Notes: a model not told the origin generated them from the letters alone. DNA of 64,000 nucleotides from Cucumis sativus (GCF_000004075.3 NC_026655.2:18523489-18587488), one strand, 5' to 3'. Numbered from the stretch's first letter, positions 1 to 13,467 are shown. Program-made: numbers and translations.

Positions 1-3000
1 TTTTCTCTTAACGTGTTAGTTACTTAGTTTACAAGACCTGGACCCTCCGTTGCTCGCATTGTCTGGTGCACCCTGTTGTTTGTAATGAATATTCTGTATT
101 TTCTTATCATGCAAACGACATCTTCACTGAGGCTTTTATTATGCTATTTGTTTCCTGTGCCTCTTTTTTTCCATTAAAAAACTTCTCTTTGAGTTTCCTT
201 TATCTTGTAACCCTTTTTGCGGCAGGGCATTTCGGTTTACTGACTAGAATACGAAATGCTAAATGTATTTTGTTTTATTCTTTATATTCTGTGACTCTGA
301 AATCTATAATTGAACTTTAATGAGTAAGAAATCATGATAAAGAATGAGTTGTTTATATATTTTACAATTTTCTCAGAGTGATGGTGTTAAATCATGGTTT
401 GTATATAGCATGTAAGTTTACTTGAGTCCCGAGTTTCAGATCTTCATTTCTTTCTATCAGGTCTTTTCGTTTACCCTGCCTTCTTGTCGGTGATGGCCGG
501 CTGGGTGGTATTTCTGGGACAATTTCAGCATATGAGACCTTGAAACTTAGAGGCTACGATGTTGCTGCCATTATCTTTGCTGATAATGGCCTTGAAAATG
601 AGGTGGTGCTAAGTTCTCATCTTCGTGATAGGTAAACTGAATTACTTCTGATTGTTAGTGTTACTTCACAGGAGGAAAGTAAACACGCAAGTATACGACA
701 TCGTGTTATTCTATGGCATTAATATTTTCTTAATAGGAAATACGAGTGTATCAAATAAAAATGGTTGCAGAAGTGAAGGGGATAATGCCTCACCCAAGCA
801 AAGCCCTTAGAGGTATAAAATATGGCCCTCAAATGGTATTATTGAGGAGTAAAAAAAAAAAGTGCTAGAAAGATATCAATGAGAGGAAGCCTGTAACACT
901 AACATGTACAAAGTTGAGAAACCCATAATCTCTCTCTCACGCCAAATATCCTATATGAGGGCTCGACAAGCATTCAAATAAACATGTCAAGATTTGCTTT
1001 TTAAGTATATTCCTTCAAAAGATTGGATGCTAAAATCCAGTATATTTCTTGGTATGCACTTGCAAGTTGCAACATGAAAAATAAACCAAAATTTCTTTTA
1101 ACTTTAGGAAATTTAACTATTCAGATATACTTTACCACCCATATTTGAGTCCTGTTGGTAGGGCCAATCGGTATTGCTGATAATCAACCAAGTTGCCTGT
1201 TACCACATTTCCGCAACGTAGTGGCTGCTAGCATGACGTCGTTTTTATTTCATTTTCACCGATAAACCATATTGTTCTCATCTACCGTTGTAATTTTCTT
1301 CACTTCAATGTATATTTCAGCTTTGAGTTGAGGCATGTTCATTTATTTTTTACTTTTAGGGTGCCAATTCTGGTGCTACCTCCCATTCCTGCTGATATAA
1401 CAGACGACCTGATGGATTGGTTTGATAACTCTCAGAACGTATTTGATTCTCTGAAGGAAATAATGTTATCAGCTTATTCTAAAAGACTTAACAGATTGCG
1501 AGAAATGCCAAAAAAGGCAAAGAGTATTTTTTGGTGGCCATTCACCCAGCATAAACTTGTGGCAGATGAAGCTGTTACAGTAATTGATTCTCGCTGTGGT
1601 GAGAACTTCACTGTTTTCAAGGTGCAACTCGGAATTTCTGTTACTAAATGATATATTTGCACGTGTTTTCAGCTTATAATTTTACTCAGAGTTTCCCTTT
1701 TCGTTCTAGGTGCATATAGTTTAATTCTCCATGCATATATGTGGATGTCTTGAATTTGTAAATTTGTAAATTTTAATATTATTGAAATAAAATTTATCCA
1801 ATAAAAATCTTATATGAGCTTACAAGTCTATATTTTGAAAATGTTATCCACTTTCCCCATTATTTTTTGTGAAGAAATTTTAATTTGTAACATCAGTTAG
1901 GAGTTGTTGTCTGAGAGATCCCTGTTGAAATACCTGTATTATTTTAACCTTTTGACTTCATTTATATTAAATGTTTTAATTTGCTGACCTTGAAACTGAC
2001 ATTATCTTGATTCTGCGTGCATGTATGATTTTCTACACTTTTTTTTGTTCCTCTGAGTTAATTTTATAATTGATTGGCACGTAGCATAAAAAGTTATAGT
2101 AATATATTATGTTTGCTTTGCATGTTCCATATAGGATCAGGGTGATGAATTTATGACTCAACAATTTGATGCATGTGCCAGTTGGTGGACACAGGGTCCT
2201 GATGCTGCCCTGCAGGTTAATTCTTGATTCTTATTCCCTTCATATCTCTAGAATTTGTTGAAGTTAGTGTTTTAGTTTCATTTAGTTTTCAAGCTTTGGC
2301 CAGTCTCTACCACTCACTCCTAATGATCCAAAGAGTAACTCTAGATTGATGTTATAGGAATAATGGTTTCAAATACAGTGAATCAGGAAGGGTTTGGAGG
2401 TAACTCTAGAATGATGTTATGAGTCAACTGCCTAACTCCACAACATTTAATTATCTAAAAACTCATCAAATTTAGTATCTTAGGTAGGTAACCATCATAG
2501 AGTTTCAACTCATTTTTTCCAAGTCCATTTCAACACAAGATGGTTAAATTTTCAAGTTACTTTTCACTAGTCATTCCCGTTATAGATTCATAATGTTCTT
2601 TAAGGCATTTTTGTTAAAATACTTGCCCCTTTTCATATATTTTATCATAATCTTGAAATGGTAGACGTTGGAGATGTTAAGAGTCCCACGTTGGAAAAAC
2701 CAAGAAGACTCACACAACATATAATATAGATGGGCTACTCCTCTCATTGCCAATTGATTTTGAGATAGAATCCTATTCTCTCAAACAGAGATATTGTGCT
2801 TCTTTTACGCTCTTATGATATATTTATTTATTTGTAGATTTCTTTGTTTTACCTACCCATGATTTTGCTTTAACGCATCTTTTGTTTAGGTGTTTTCAGA
2901 CTGAGCTAGCAAGTGATATGGGCTATGCTGCTGCAAGATTTGGGCATGTGATGTTTCCAGAGAATGTGTATGAACCAGCTTTGGAATGTGCAGAGCTTTT

Positions 3001-6000
3001 GCTTGCTGGTGTTGGAAAAGGTTGTTAATTCTTTGTTTTAACCTACTTTTCCATACAGCCATGTAATGTATTTATTAAATTCTGCACACATATTTCTCCA
3101 TGTTCCATATAGATCAATTATATATTAGGTTTTTCGGACTCTTAGTTACCATAGTACTCCTAACATAAAATTTGATTCAATTATTTGTCAAGTACCCATA
3201 ATTGAAATAGTTGGCCATGGAACTCGTATAAGATTAATCATATGTGCAGTTCAAATATGTTACGATCTCCTTAGTCAGGATAAACTTGAAGATCCTATGC
3301 TCGAATAAAAAGTTCCAACTCCATATTGTAACTGTACCTTGTAAACGGACCCCTATAATTGAAAGTCAATGGATACAATAAGAAATTAGTGAGGAGAACT
3401 GGAGGAGAAAGAGTAACGGTAGAGGTTGTTGAATGAGAGATAACGTTTAGTTCTTTTCTTCAATCTCACTCTTTTTTTTTTTTGTTCTTTCACCATATCT
3501 TCCTTTAGGTACGTTTGGTTAGGTTATCATGTATATTATGGGCAAATAATTCTTAGAGCTTAAAAGATTGTGTTGTTGTTCTCATCAGCACTTAAACTAA
3601 AAGTTATGAGTTTGAGAGATTTGAATTTAACTTATTGGAATTAGCTTTGATTCCATTAAAAATTTCCACATCTATAATTTTTCTGGCTATGGTAATCTAT
3701 TTGTTGTGCAATTGTGCTTAGCACCAGAACGGTGATTAATGTGTGAAATGTCAACCCATTTACTTTTTAACTTATGGTTTGTTATGTATTTTTAACTGTA
3801 CACTCCAATGATGATGTGAGAGTGGCTGAATGATGAATCATTGTTCACTAAAGAAGTGATTTGAGGTTTTTGGAATCTAGAATATGTGTTTTTTCTTCTC
3901 GATGGAAACAACTTTCATTAAGGAAAAAAATAAAAATGTAACGTTGAATATGGTGATTGATGAAGTTATGCTAAGGTATAGCTGTTCCAGAGGAGGGATG
4001 TGTTGACCTTGTCCTACCTTCTAACTGTTTCAAATAGTTTGTACTCCTGTACTTTACACCAAGGTTCCATTTTTTTCAGGTTGGGCTTCAAGGGTGTATT
4101 TCTCAGATAATGGATCTACAGCTATTGAAATTGCACTAAAGATGGCTTTTCGGAAGTTTTCTATTGATCATGGAATCCATGATGCTCAAGAATGCAATGC
4201 AGATGCACAACGGAGTGAGCTTATGGTAAGTTGGTGGTAACAAATCTACGAGAGAGTTTTTGATAATTTCTGTATTATTCATCTTGATCCAAGGAGTACA
4301 AAGAGCTCTCTTTAAATAGAGCTTACAAAAAACTAATTGAAAGATTATTAATGCAACAGACTTGACAGAAATAAAGATTAATCATAACAATAAATGGTCT
4401 ATCTCTAATGGGTACAACATATACGGAAAGTACACTTAGACAGTGAGTGACTATGCTGCCATCATTGTTGTGTTAGGACATCTAGTAGCATGCTCAAAAG
4501 CATCAGGATGGGCCCACTTTCACCTCCATTGCCGAGATAACCTTTGTGTAAAACGTTGAACTACTCTTTTCATTTGGGTGCAAGTTAGTTGTTGAAGAAA
4601 GACTTCTTCTAAAGAATGTTGCCCTTGGTGGAAGAGTTCCTTGATTGTAGAGGAAGTTTTCCTTTGTAGAAAAGGGAGATTATGATCGTCATTTTGTTTC
4701 AATCATATTCTATACGGAATCTTCTTGCTCTTCCTCTAGTTGAATGGGAAGTAGTCTACTCTTAATAATATCAGTTACAGATGTCTTCTCAATGGTCTAT
4801 TATTGCAATAAACACCCTTTTTCCTATCTCATTATTTTCCCGTAATCTGTTGTCAATTAAACAGAGAATGTAAGGTATTTCGGTATTACTTGCATGGCCT
4901 TACTACACAAGTTTATTAGTGTATTCCACCTGTAACTGACTGTCGCAGACAATTTTAATCATGCATGAAATTGTGGTGCAAGTTTTTATTTTTTTGAAAG
5001 AAATTATAATTTATTGGTGACATTATCAAGATTTACCATTCCAGGTTTTGGCTCTCAATGGATCATATCATGGTGATACATTAGGAGCTATGGAAGCACA
5101 GGCACCCTCATGTTATACAGGCTTCCTGCAGCAACCATGGTATAAACTAGACCTATGATAGCTGTTTGGCTCATTCCAAAGAGTTTCAAAATGTTTGCTT
5201 TAATTTATTTTTTGGAGAAGAAAGTTCTCATTAACTATAATGAAAGAAAGAAATTTGAAATAATAGAGAAAGTATTTTCTTTTGAACATTTATTCTAAGA
5301 TCAGGGTTTATGAGATTGGTTATCGTTGAATCTTCTCTAGTAGTATCTATTTTGAACGTAAATTTTCTTGGGTTCTGCCAGCTAGAAATAATGTGACCTA
5401 ACATCCATTAGTGATTTGCTGCCAGGCATAATTCATCCATAATGGATACCATTGAACTGGAAATGTTTAAATTTCATTAGTATTTGTAGAAAAATTTTCT
5501 ATCAATCAATGGACGTTATTACCTATGATCTTAAAAAACTAGATAGTTGCTTTGAAGGGTCTATATATATATTTTAATGCACCTGGGTTTGTGGCGTTTT
5601 GAGCTACTTTTGTGATCGTTGGATAATTATTTGCTATGTATTTTTATGACACTTGATGTGATCAAAGATCAAAATTATTAGTACCAAGCATCTGATTTTC
5701 TTCTGATCTATGAAATCAGGGCAAAGAACTTTGATGTCGCTTGTAGGCTTTTCAACATTGTTGATGCAGCTTGTCATTTAGTTCTCTTAGCTTAAGAAAA
5801 ACAAGTACCTTGAAATTTTTATTGCATGAAAACCTCTTCTTGTAGTTCTTCTGCTTTCAGTCTTTTTCCATGCTTTTTTTTTTAGCCCATGACTTATACT
5901 TTTATTAGTTTAATGAAGGATATTAGTTTCGAAAGAGGATAGTAATGAAGATCCTTGGGTACATGTTAATATCATTTTCTTCATAATCACAACAGGTATA

Positions 6001-8656
6001 CTGGAAGAGGTATTTTTTTGGATCCTCCTACAGTCTATATGCACGGAGGCAAATGGTATCTTTCCTTGCCAGTTGGATTGCAACCGGAAACCTTGAGACT
6101 TGAGAATGCTTGTAAGTGAATATAATTCTTGCCCATTAAAGTGTATCTTGTTTTTATATTATTAACGTTGTGTTATTTCTGTCAGTTTTCGATTCACGTG
6201 ATGAGGTATTCGATGAGAAAAGGGACGGTTCAGATTTGGCTGAAATCTATTCAGCATATTTGTCACAACAATTATCAAATTCTTCAAAGTCCAACTCATT
6301 GCTTGGAGCACTAATTATGGAACCAGGTAACCTAGATAATTACTATCATAAATCTTTTCCTTTGTCTCATTTTGAGAATGCCATTTCATTTGGGATTCTC
6401 ATTTAAAAAAATCAGAGGAATGAGTGATTTTCCTATAAGATAAATAATCAATGAGATAGAGCATCCCGGTTGTACTTGTTTATTTTGTGGACAAGAGATG
6501 AGATGGGTTGGGGGGGGCTTAAATTGTGGAGTCCTCTCCATTTTTTTTTTTTTGAGAATGTTGATTCGCATGGCTTATTGTCATTTGATTTCCAATTATT
6601 TTAAGGCTAATTCAGATGGGAAAAACGTATAATTAGTTTTTGTACCTCCGATGAGAAAAGATTTTGAAATCTGAAGTGTTTATGACTTTGGTTACATACT
6701 CTTAAGTCTAAGAAGCTTAAGTAACAACAAATGCAGTTCCTTGAACTAATTATTTTATCATCTAACCTGAGAATTGTTATACAGTAATACAAGGTGCTGG
6801 AGGAATGCATATGGTGGATCCTCTCTTCCAACGGGTACTTGTGAAAGAATGCCAAGATAAAAAGATTCCTGTCATTTTTGATGAGGTTTTTACTGGTTTT
6901 TGGCGCTTGGGTACTGAGGTACGTAGTCATTCATCATAACAAAATTTCATTATCTCGCTGGAACTAAGAACATGAAAAGGTTAATTCAATCTATGGGTTC
7001 CTTACAGACTGCTGCGGAGCTACTTCATTGTGTGCCAGATATAGCCTGCTTCGCAAAGCTGATGACTGGTGGAATTATTCCGTTATCTGCTACATTAGCT
7101 TCAAACTCTGTATTTGAATCCTTTATTGGTGACTCTAAGGTAATTACTGCAAGGGTTATGTCAGCTACAATGTCTCTTTGTTATCATCTGTCTATGAGAC
7201 GATCATAATCTTATGACAGCTTGTTTTGGTTATTTGTGTTTTTCCTGAGGCGGCACTCTTAACACATTGTATATTAGTTTTAGTAGTTCTCAATCAAAAT
7301 TTATCTGCAGACTTCTGTATGGTTAATATGTAGGATTGCATTATGATCTGCTTGTGTTTCCTTCACTCTCTAATCAAAGCTGAAATAAGCTTTGCTCTTA
7401 CAATTTTTGGCATCGACCAAGTGGTTAAATACCTTCTTCACGTTATTTTTATAGCTCGAGGCCCTTCTGCATGGACACTCGTATTCAGCTCATGCTTTGG
7501 GCTGCACGGCTGCTGCGAAGTCCATTAAATGGTTTAAAAATTCTCAAACAAACCTGAATATCAATGCTGAAGGGACATCTCTCAGGGAGGTATGTGCGAT
7601 CTATTTAAAGTTCTCAAGTGGCTGGTTAAACAAATTTTCATGAATTTCTTTGGATTATAATGTTTGGGGCTAGAAGGATTTGGATAATAATATTATGCAT
7701 CAGGGAAGAAGGTAGAAGAAAATGATACTTCTGAAGAACGTTGTGATTTCATATTATATCATTTTGAATAAATAGGCATTCTCGTTAATGATGATTAATA
7801 CTTGCATTTAAAGTTATGTTATACTTTGAAGGTCTTGCTAAAATATCTTTCTGTTGGATCCATTTGTTTTTTCAACTCTTACAGTTATGGGATGAGAATT
7901 TGGTTTACGAGATCTCATCACATCCTGCAGTGAAGAGAGTAGTAGCATTGGGAACTCTCTTTGCTCTAGAACTTCAAGCAGATGGCTCTAATGCGGGGTA
8001 TGCTCGAACCTCCTCATCAACTTCAATTTCAGAAAAACGTTTTCTCTATGTATATTATTTTTTAAGTTATGTGAATATTGAGCTAGCTATTTATTACCAG
8101 ATAGAACAAACAGAAAGAAGGTAGCCCCATTGTACTTTGGCAATTCTTTAATGAATACAGTAGGAACTAGGTAATGTACTCAATGTTTGATTCTCACCTC
8201 CACGGTGGAAGGTTTTTGCTCCGTTGCCATAGATGTCCCCAATGCACCTGACTTCATAATCAAAGAATTAAAAAGATAAATTAAACCAGATATTCTGTTT
8301 GCTGGTTAGAGTGTGCCAGTTTATAGTCTTCCCAAACAAATTTCATACTTCATTAGGAATTGTGATATGTTGGTAAATAAATTCACATCGGAATTCTTTG
8401 TAAGTACGATTATTTTAGAGTTGATTACTGAAGTTTGTCGGTTTTGAACAGGTATGCATCCTTGTATGCAAGATCTCTTCTATTAAAGCTTAGAGAGGAT
8501 GGGATTTATACGAGGCCATTAGGCAATGTCATCTACCTTATGTGTGGACCCTGCACAAAACCAGATAGCTGCAGCCAATTATTGATCAAACTGCTTGGCG
8601 GATTGGATGATTTTATCAGCGAGTCCAGGGAAAACTTGGAATCCTATCATTCATGA
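1..8656 (+). CDS. BIO3-BIO1: Bifunctional dethiobiotin synthetase / 7,8-diaminopelargonate aminotransferase, 3' part (5' end outside window)
   Basis: Two consecutive mitochondrial steps of biotin synthesis in one protein: KAPA to DAPA by the PLP aminotransferase half, then DAPA to dethiobiotin by the synthetase half. Thirteen coding exons read in phase: 461-631, 1360-1621, 2135-2215, 2900-3020, 4080-4225, 5045-5139, 5996-6111, 6186-6326, 6785-6918, 7008-7139, 7455-7589, 7885-7997 and 8452-8656 (TGA), giving 616 C-terminal residues of a family about 830 aa long. A further small exon is possible at 36-65. The first exon carries the synthetase motif VGDGRLGGISGT. Exon 2 passes through the inter-domain linker into FWWPFTQHK and DSRCGENF of the aminotransferase. 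Later exons hold SASWW-like ASWWTQGP, GSYHGDTLGAMEAQ, FDEVFTGFWRLG, the presumed PLP lysine in CFAKLMTGG, and RPLGNVIYLMCGPC. No internal stop is seen in the exons. The N-terminal targeting peptide and ATP-binding loop lie left of the window. Confidence 0.93.
36..65 (+). other. Possible small upstream exon of the biotin gene
   Basis: After an AG at 34-35, a 30-base stretch reads P-G-P-S in frame and ends at a GT (66-67). Its two trailing bases join the first base of the 461 exon in phase. In the plant family a P-G-P-S motif sits shortly before the VGDGRLGG exon. The residues after PGPS here do not resemble the usual ones and are about three fewer, so this may be a diverged exon or chance. Confidence 0.35.
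2675..2820. repeat. LTR-like repeat remnant inside intron 3 of the biotin gene
   Basis: Starts with TGTTAAGAGTCCCACGTTGG followed by a stretch about red/green-neutral AT content that includes actcacacaacatataata. Sequences of this 'AGTCCCAC.TTGG' kind are typical of plant LTR or terminal-repeat elements, known to me from general experience of plant genomes. No second LTR or coding region is seen, so a solo or partial repeat is likely. Confidence 0.4.
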
Positions 8657-9725
8657 AAGACAGCAATGGTTATTACTCTTTTAGCTGTTTTTGGTTGCTG
8701 TATTAGTTCTGTAGCAACTCATGTAACAAACTTGATTCATAGAAATGTTTTATTGTTATATTTAGTTTTTTGTTCTTTCATTTTTGCTTGGACATGTAAA
8801 ATTTGGAACTATTTAGGTACTTGCGAGATGAGGAATCTGCCGATCATTGTTCTGCTAAGCTTACTTTAGCCTAGTTTATGCAATTTGGTAGTCAATCAAA
8901 TTTACTGTTAGAGAAATCAAAACAATAAATTAAGAAATATTGAAAAAACTGATCTATTTGAAATTATTTTAATAACACACCGATAAATTGAAATCTGTAG
9001 ATTCATTGTGCAAACAACAATTTTTTAACTTAAATTATATTTAAGAAAATGTTATTGAACAAGTAGATGTCATAATTAAATTATGTATATAATAAAACAC
9101 TTAGCTGTATTTGTTCATGAAAAATGAAATGCCAAAGAATCATATGAACAGTTGATGATGTGAATTCAACTATTGATCGGAATGAACTATTATAAGAAGG
9201 TGAAAAAGAGAAGAATCAAGAGACTTTCACATTGCATCTTATACAACGTTGGTACAATGAGTCACCAAAAAGATTAGAGTGGAAATGACATGAAAAATTC
9301 TATAGCTTGAAATATGACATCAAGATATTAGGTCTGAAGTGAGAAGTTAATATTTCTCTTCTCGTATTGCCATACAGAAGAGACATGAAAATGTCTAAAG
9401 AATCACTTCATCAATTTTTTTTTACGATAGGTAATATGCTTATGAGTTTATGCTTTCTACCTTAGTTTTGAAGGTGACAAATGAAAATGTAAACATTTAG
9501 ATTGATACTTAATGTACTTTAACTTCTCTATATACAAAGCAAACTTTTCAGTTATCATTTTCATGGAGCCAAAAGTAAAAGTAATACCGGAATGATACAT
9601 GACCATAACATTTCTAAAGCTTGCAAGAGTATTTTCCTTTTTCGTCATTCAACAACCATAGTTGATCGAGCATTAATGTGCTATACATTGAGTTCCTTAG
9701 GTTCACAAAGCTGACAAGAACTCAT
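8657..9725. other. Spacer: 3' end of biotin gene and 3' flank of first PP2-B gene
   Basis: AT-rich. The left end should hold the 3' UTR of the biotin gene and the right end the 3' UTR of the - strand PP2-B gene. A stretch near 9518-9537 (taacttctctatatacaaa) recurs at 15250-15269, downstream of another PP2-B gene, which marks shared 3' flank. No further gene is seen. Confidence 0.6.
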
Positions 9726-11989
9726 CTATGCAAGATCACGGCTAACTTTAGGCCTAATGTCTATCCCTTGAACGATTAGGCCACTCTTAGAATAATTGCA
9801 ATTAACCTCCTTAAGAAAGAACTCAACAACATCATCTCCACCATTATTGCGAAGCTCTCCCAACTCGATTTCAAACCATCCATCATGCCTCTCCTGTGGT
9901 TGTTTTGCCCTTGACATGCTATTTCCGAGTGGATTCCTTCTCAAACACGGCGTGCGTCGACGACGCTTCGGTGGAGCATTTTCTAAAAAGGGGTCCAAAC
10001 AAACTCTACTGGAGCAACATTCCCCATCAACAATGGCCACTGCTGCATCAGCAGCAACTATATCAAACCCATAATACCTACGTTCATCCATCTTAAACAC
10101 AAAATAAGCTGCATAAGTTGTTGCAGGACTCAACATTTTGCAGCTTAGCTTTCCTTTAATTTCAAGCCACCAAACGTTGAGAAGAACAGCAACCTCAGCA
10201 AACCTAATTTCCACACCAAATTAAAGAACGAAAGTATTGGGAATAGAGGAAAAAGAAACAAGATAAAAGAATGGGATTTGAGGCAATGAAATAGTGTTAA
10301 ACACCTTGACTCAGGATGAGGTTCCCAAGTCCAATAGGCAGGCATATCACTCCAAATAATTGAAAGTTCCCTTGCTCCAAGCATTATGCATTTCTTACCA
10401 CTACATTTGTCCAATGAAAAGCTCTGCCAAATACAAACTGAACCCACTAAGTTTATATGCATACAAATAGATAGTGAATGGAAGGTACGGTTTTGACCCA
10501 CTTGGTTTTCTCAGTTCTTTGAGAATCAAAATAATCAAACCAGGGTGTATACAATCAAATAATCCATACTTAAAAACTTTCCTACAAGAAGATATCAAAC
10601 ATGAAATAGAATTCAAGAAATTGGATTTTTAGATATCAACCATTTTGGAGTGTGTGTGAACATTTTTAAATAAAATTTTAATAGCTTTTGTTTGAAATCC
10701 AAGTTCACTATGAAGTTTAGACATATAATTTGAACTTTGAACTTTGAACTCTGCTTGTATTTGATCTCTGATGTTTTAAAAGTGGAACTCTTGGTCCTCT
10801 AGTTTGAATATTATTTTTATTAGATTTGATTTGTACAAACCCTTGGATCGAGTACGTTGCAAATGAATTAATAGAAAAATGACATAATAGTTACACATTG
10901 GTCTTGATTATTGACATAATCATGAACTAACTGTGAAAATATGTATAGCTTGAGTGGTTACATTTTATTTATGACATGAAACAACTCAGAGCATGTCATA
11001 TTGATAGAATATGCACTTGAATACATTGATTGACGAGCAACACTAAAGTGCAGTCTAGTCTGTGCTATTGTTTCCCCAAAACACATAAGGTAATAAGTTT
11101 TTTAAATCTTCATTTTTTATAAAGAAATCAAATTGCCATGTGACAACTTTTAATTAGGTGCATTAAAGGGTTGCACAATAAATAGTTGCCAACTTGATAT
11201 CTAAGTTTTTTCCTTATCAACTCATCTTCAATTAATAATTTTGGAAATTTGAAAATCCCAAAACAGAATGATCAATTTCGATCAATTCTATTTCGAAACT
11301 CATTAGGCACGATTCCCTTTTTAACACCCTGAATATTCATAATTACATGAAATAATAAAAGTTTAAGTTAACTAAAAACATGATTTATAGTGAATTTAAA
11401 AATGATAAAAATAATTAACCCTCTAAAGTCTAATTTTTTTCAAAGGGTATTATCCTGAACAAAAAAAATTGATATTCAAGTTAACAATAAAAGATAAAAA
11501 ATAGATATAAGGTTAAGAGAAGGTTTAAATTGAAATTAAGTTGTAAAATTATAATAATTAAGTTAAACAATATTAAATAAGTCAACAATTTTCTTTTGCT
11601 GCCAAAGGTATGTATTGCGTCGGCCGCCGAGAACTCATGAAACTCACTTTGAATTCTAGAGAAATTAGGGGAATCGAAAAGTTTACCTTGTTGCCGTCAT
11701 CAATTATCAAAGGGGTATCGCAAAGGGAGAAAAAGATGCCCTTCTTCGAACTCGAAATTGGATCAAAATTGAGGTTGCTAGGTTTCCGACGAGAAATCAA
11801 AATCTCCCAATCGGTAGGCAGGAAACTGTCCCACACGATGTCCGACTGCGCTGCCGCAACGAAAGTGGTGGAAACCACAGAAGATCTACAGGCATCCGAT
11901 GGAGTGGTGAAGGACAAGATTTTAGCGACGACTCCTTCTGGCAGCGAAGAGAAATCAGAAATTCCTTCACCCTTTTCTTCCTCTTCCAT
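9726..11989 (-). CDS. F-box protein PP2-B-like, copy 1 (intact)
   Basis: Expected adaptor of an SCF ubiquitin ligase: the F-box binds SKP1 and the C-terminal PP2 (phloem protein 2, lectin-like) domain presents a glycan or protein target. Three exons on the - strand: 11989-11687, 10423-10305 and 10203-9726 (TAG), 299 aa, all joined in phase at GT..AG sites. The F-box (residues about 14-58) reads LPEGVVAKILSFTTPSDACR and AAQSDIVWDSFLP. Exon 2 gives SFSLDKCSGKKCIMLGAREL. Exon 3 gives VWWLEIKGKLSCKMLSPATT, VCLDP, DGWFEIELGEL and the terminal GLIVQGIDIRPK. The start is the ATG at 11989; a TTG-led upstream extension has no ATG. Between VCLDP and DGWFEIELGE lies a basic run (PKRRRRTPCLRR), resembling a nuclear localisation signal. 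First member of a five-gene tandem array. Confidence 0.92.
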
Positions 11990-12055
11990 CAGTTCAAACA
12001 CCAAAGAATAATAATACTGAATTTGAATTTAAAACTTTGGGGATAAAGGGATAGA

Positions 12056-12067
12056 TAATATATATAG
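12056..12067 (-). promoter_or_regulatory. Probable TATA box of PP2-B copy 1
   Basis: CTATATATATTA on the - strand, about 70 bases upstream of the ATG at 11989. Between it and the ATG is a CTATCCCTTT-like motif that is also seen upstream of other copies. Confidence 0.5.
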
Positions 12068-12701
12068 TAAATTCCATTTCCACACAATTACTTTTGAATA
12101 TTGGTTATATGGCAACTTGCTTTGGTAGCGTAGTGCCAAAACCATATTACAATTATAATGTAGTATTTGAAACATCTATCTTACTCACATATTTTATATT
12201 TTGCATTATCTTATTGGATGTTGTATCAATAAATCACGTTTTTGTTAACTTTTATTTTACATTTTGACTTACTAATTCATGACGTGTTCAATATATTAAA
12301 GAGATCAAATGTATATATTCAAGTCTCCTATAAGAAATTAAATAATAGTATTGAAGGGTCGCTTATAATTAAAATATAGTACAGTTCAATTACAAACTAA
12401 ATTTCTTTTTGTTAAAAGTTTCTATTACAAAACTAAATTTCTAGTTTAATTATTAAAATTAACCATCTAATCGGTGAAATATTTTATTTGTGTTGTTGAC
12501 ATATTTAATCATTCTTACCATCAATACATGAAATTGAAAATTTTAAAGGATTTGTTATAATTTTTTTTAGTACTAATATAAAGTAAAAGTTCAAATGCTA
12601 ATTATGATACAATTGATGGCTGAAAATAAAAGGGTAAGAAAATAGGATTATTAAAGTGGATATAAGTTATAACTCCAAACCAAATTGATAGAATATTAGA
12701 G

Positions 12702-12739
12702 AACTTCTAACTTCTAACTTCTAACTTCTAACTTCTAAC
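12702..12739. repeat. Minisatellite (ACTTCTA)n, about 5 copies
   Basis: Perfect head-to-tail repeats of the 7-base unit acttcta in the spacer left of the PP2-B pseudogene. Confidence 0.95.
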
Positions 12740-12944
12740 ACAATCTTAAAAGTTCTATAGCTACATATGTAGTTTAAATTGTTATAATAATAGAGAAGAA
12801 GTATGTAGTTTAACCAACCATTGTTTTCTTGTCAACGTCTCAAATTCTTCTAGTTTTTTCAAACCTGTCGATTTACAAAGCTTGGTAATACCAACACCAT
12901 TGCTCTATTAAGTCATCTATACCATTGGTTGGTTGGATTTGGTC

Positions 12945-13467
12945 CTAATTTCAATACCCTCGAAGACAAGGGCAGCCTTATCAGTAGAGCCCTCCACCTC
13001 CGTAAGAGTCGGCAACTTCATCATCTCCATCACCAATTTCAAACCACCCATCATTTTCTGGCCTCTTTAACCTTGATAAGCTTGGTTTTTAGTGTCAAGA
13101 ATTCCCATTGTTACATCAGCAGGATCAATATTGAACCCATAGTAACTAGTTTCCCTCATCTGGAACACAAAGTAAACTGCATAAGTTGTTTTAGGAGACA
13201 ACAGCAGCCTATCCTTCCACATATTTCAAGCCACCACACACAGAGTAGCATAGCTACCTCTGTAAACTTGATACCACAGGACAAAGAATTAGAATGGGGA
13301 GGAACAAGAAAGAGAAATGAGAATAAAATTTGCTCAGATCTCAGATTTCGAACCTTCAATCAAGATGGTCTTCCCAGGTCCAATAGTCAAAGTTTTCACC
13401 CCAACTGATCGAGAGATCCCTTGCTCCAAGAATTATGCATTTCTTACCGCTCCATTTTTCCAATGAC
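12945..13467 (-). pseudogene. PP2-B pseudogene (exons 2 and 3 only)
   Basis: Exon 2 is recognisable at about 13467-13350 (SLSLEKWSGKKCIILGARDL), but its last codons contain a stop: the CATCTTGATTGAAG end replaces the CATCCTGATTCGAG of the copy at 20260-22064. Exon 3 begins about 13267 with TEVAMLLCVWWLEICGRIG. It shifts frame by a deletion where other copies read SCRMLSPKTT, resumes as YAVYFVFQMRETSYYGFNID, then meets a TAA near the hypervariable segment, and ends near 12945 with FEGIEIRTK. The VCLDP segment is missing. No exon 1 is found; retrotransposon gag sequence occupies its place. Both the coding remnants and the adjoining intron (13530-13610) are most like the copy at 20260-22064, so this looks like a dead duplicate of that gene. 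Confidence 0.88.

Larger units (their letters stand above)
12005..12944. other. Spacer between PP2-B copy 1 and pseudogene
   Basis: AT-rich promoter side of the 9726-11989 gene, with no further gene. Contains a likely TATA box at 12056-12067 and the 7-base tandem repeat at 12702-12739. Confidence 0.6.

Noticed and set aside
12702-12739. Short tandem repeats considered as a CRISPR array
   Set aside because: Seven-base units without spacers in a plant genome; plain minisatellite.
12929-13408. Long + strand open frame over the PP2-B pseudogene
   Set aside because: It is the antisense shadow of exon 3 and exon 2 remnants, which read correctly on the - strand.
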